From the NCBI GenBank assembly GCA_920105625.2, contig OV050030.1, forward strand, positions 78,519,400 through 78,583,399: a stretch of 64,000 nucleotides of DNA. The letters are read 5' to 3'. The DNA comes from Clusia tigrina (taxonomy: Eukaryota; Arthropoda; Insecta; Diptera; Clusiidae). The notes below the pieces were generated by a model. It was not told the origin of the DNA. It was given only the letters and a program-made list of their open reading frames with translations, and made no database searches. This document shows, piece by piece, positions 62,964-64,000 of the stretch (the stretch's first letter is position 1; each line of letters starts with the position of its first letter). A program made the position numbers and the translations under genes.

Positions 62964-64000
62964 ACGCAAGTGAGGAGGCATGTGCAGTCGTAGCGTACGT
63001 GAGAGCACAAACGCCTAGAGGTATAGAGCTTGCATTCGTAGCAGCAAAGAATAGTTGTGCTCCGACACGATACCATTCAGTCCCGAAGTTGGAACTGCAA
63101 GCAGCCGTTATGGGCGTACGACTGAAGGATATCGTAGTAAAATGCCATTCAATACAGTTTAATAAAATTTATTTTTGGAGCGATTCGCACACTGTAATAA
63201 GATGGATCAGAGCTGATCATCGGGTTTACAAACAATACGTTGCAAATAGGGTCGCCGAGATATTGGAAAGCAGTCAAGTGGAAGATTGGTTTTGGTGCCC
63301 AGGGGAACTAAACCCAGCAGATGAAGCAACGCGTGCATCATTTACAAGGCGAAGCAAGGCAACAGGTAGATGGAAAAATGGCCCGGAATTTTTGCTAAAA
63401 AGTAAAGAAGAATGGCCGAGTCAACTACTTATGAAAACTACTATGGACAGAAGCGAAGATGAATTGCGAGCCAACCATATCTTATTGATAGCCAGGCAAG
63501 TAAAAGCAATTGTACCAAGTATTAATCGATTTTCAAATTATAGACGTTTGAAGAGAACTATGTCGTGGATATTTCGCTACGTCCACAACTTAAAAACAAA
63601 GGCTACCCAACGAGTACTACAGAAGGGTGAACTCATCGCCGAAGAAGAGTTGGCAGCTGAAAATCATCTCCGTAAAGTTGCTCAAATAAAAATATTTGCT
63701 GATGAGCATGCTAGTCTATATCAAAAAGGCGTGGTTCAAGTAACGAGCCAAATTAAATCGTTAAACCCGTTTGTTGCTGAAGATGGTCTGTTACGAGTTG
63801 GAGGAAGGATCGAAAGAGCCACTTGGATACACGTCGACGCCAGGCACCCGATAATACTTCCAAAGGAGCATCCGCTCACACGTTTGATAGTTGACTACTA
63901 TCATCGGAAGTTTAATCACATTAACGTCTCAACGGTTATCAATGAAATAAGACAACGCTTCTGGATTCCGTCGATAAGACGAGTAGTGAATGGAGTCCAA
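62957..64000 (+). CDS. BEL RNase H and integrase zinc domain, open to window end
   Basis: Uninterrupted for about 347 codons: FVDASEEACAVVAYV (RNase H Asp), KLELQAAVMGVRL, FWSDSHTVIRWI, PADEATRAS, then linker (NHILLIARQVKAIV, RRLKRTMSWIFRYV) and integrase zinc-domain wording (VDYYHRKFNHINVSTVINEI, RQRFWIPSIRR). The integrase core lies beyond the window. There is no start codon of its own; it is the continuation of Pol after a one-base shift. Confidence 0.8.

Larger units (their letters stand above)
59863..64000 (+). mobile_element. BEL/Pao retrotransposon, decayed, runs off the window
   Basis: A candidate LTR starts TGTTATTAATTG at 59863, where similarity to gypsy copy A stops. It is followed by BEL zinc knuckles, protease, RT, RNase H and the integrase zinc domain to base 64000. 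The DUF1759 Gag core is missing. Different from the dimer (34060-46901) and from the minus-strand BEL (23581-28010). At least four frameshifts or stops in Pol. Confidence 0.85.

Overview
The window looks like nuclear DNA of a higher fly (Brachycera, possibly a tephritid). This is an inference from the A+T-rich background, one short GT-AG intron, and the transposon mix: Ty3/gypsy elements with a tRNA-Ser primer site, BEL/Pao, mariner, Transib, hAT, Helitron, Jockey-like LINE and DINE/INE-1-like repeats. I see no convincing host gene, rRNA or tRNA gene. Nearly everything recognisable is a transposable element (TE), in both orientations and often nested.

Layout. 1-731: a gypsy LTR scrap and Helitron-like debris. 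732-8000: gypsy copy A (LTR, PBS, leader, coiled-coil ORF1, Gag, PR, RT-RNaseH, IN). 9678-10534: truncated Helitron. 10535-16102: gypsy copy B, whose leader carries a complete Transib transposon (10874-14055) with an intact 684-aa RAG1-related transposase. 16103-17885: minus-strand Jockey-like ORF1 fragment. 17886-18565 and 28141-29260: two copies of a DINE-like repeat. 19682-19930: long (TA)n. 20640-22990: minus-strand gypsy pol debris and its long LTR. 22990-28010: badly decayed minus-strand BEL/Pao. 30397-30631: adenain/Polinton-type protease remnant. 30758-33727: hAT element with its 8-bp target duplication.

34060-46901 holds two nearly identical BEL/Pao elements in tandem (LTR-body-LTR-body-LTR) inside one 5-bp target duplication (TAAGT). 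48692-50268 is a spliced DDE-like (DUF7869-type) gene fused at its stop codon to gypsy copy C (50269-59862). Copy C is interrupted by a mariner (53927-55238), a partial tandem duplication of the mariner and its flank, and a 1.7-kb solo LTR (51997-53718). 59863-64000 is another decayed BEL/Pao that runs off the window.

Working relationships. The Transib has matched 33-bp ends, a transposase ORF and promoter/poly(A) signals, so it could be self-mobilising. The BEL dimer is very young; in each copy only a one-base shift in a T run separates Gag-PR from Pol. Everything else is visibly broken by stops, frameshifts, deletions or nesting. The density of nested TEs in both orientations suggests pericentromeric heterochromatin or a piRNA-cluster-like locus (inference).
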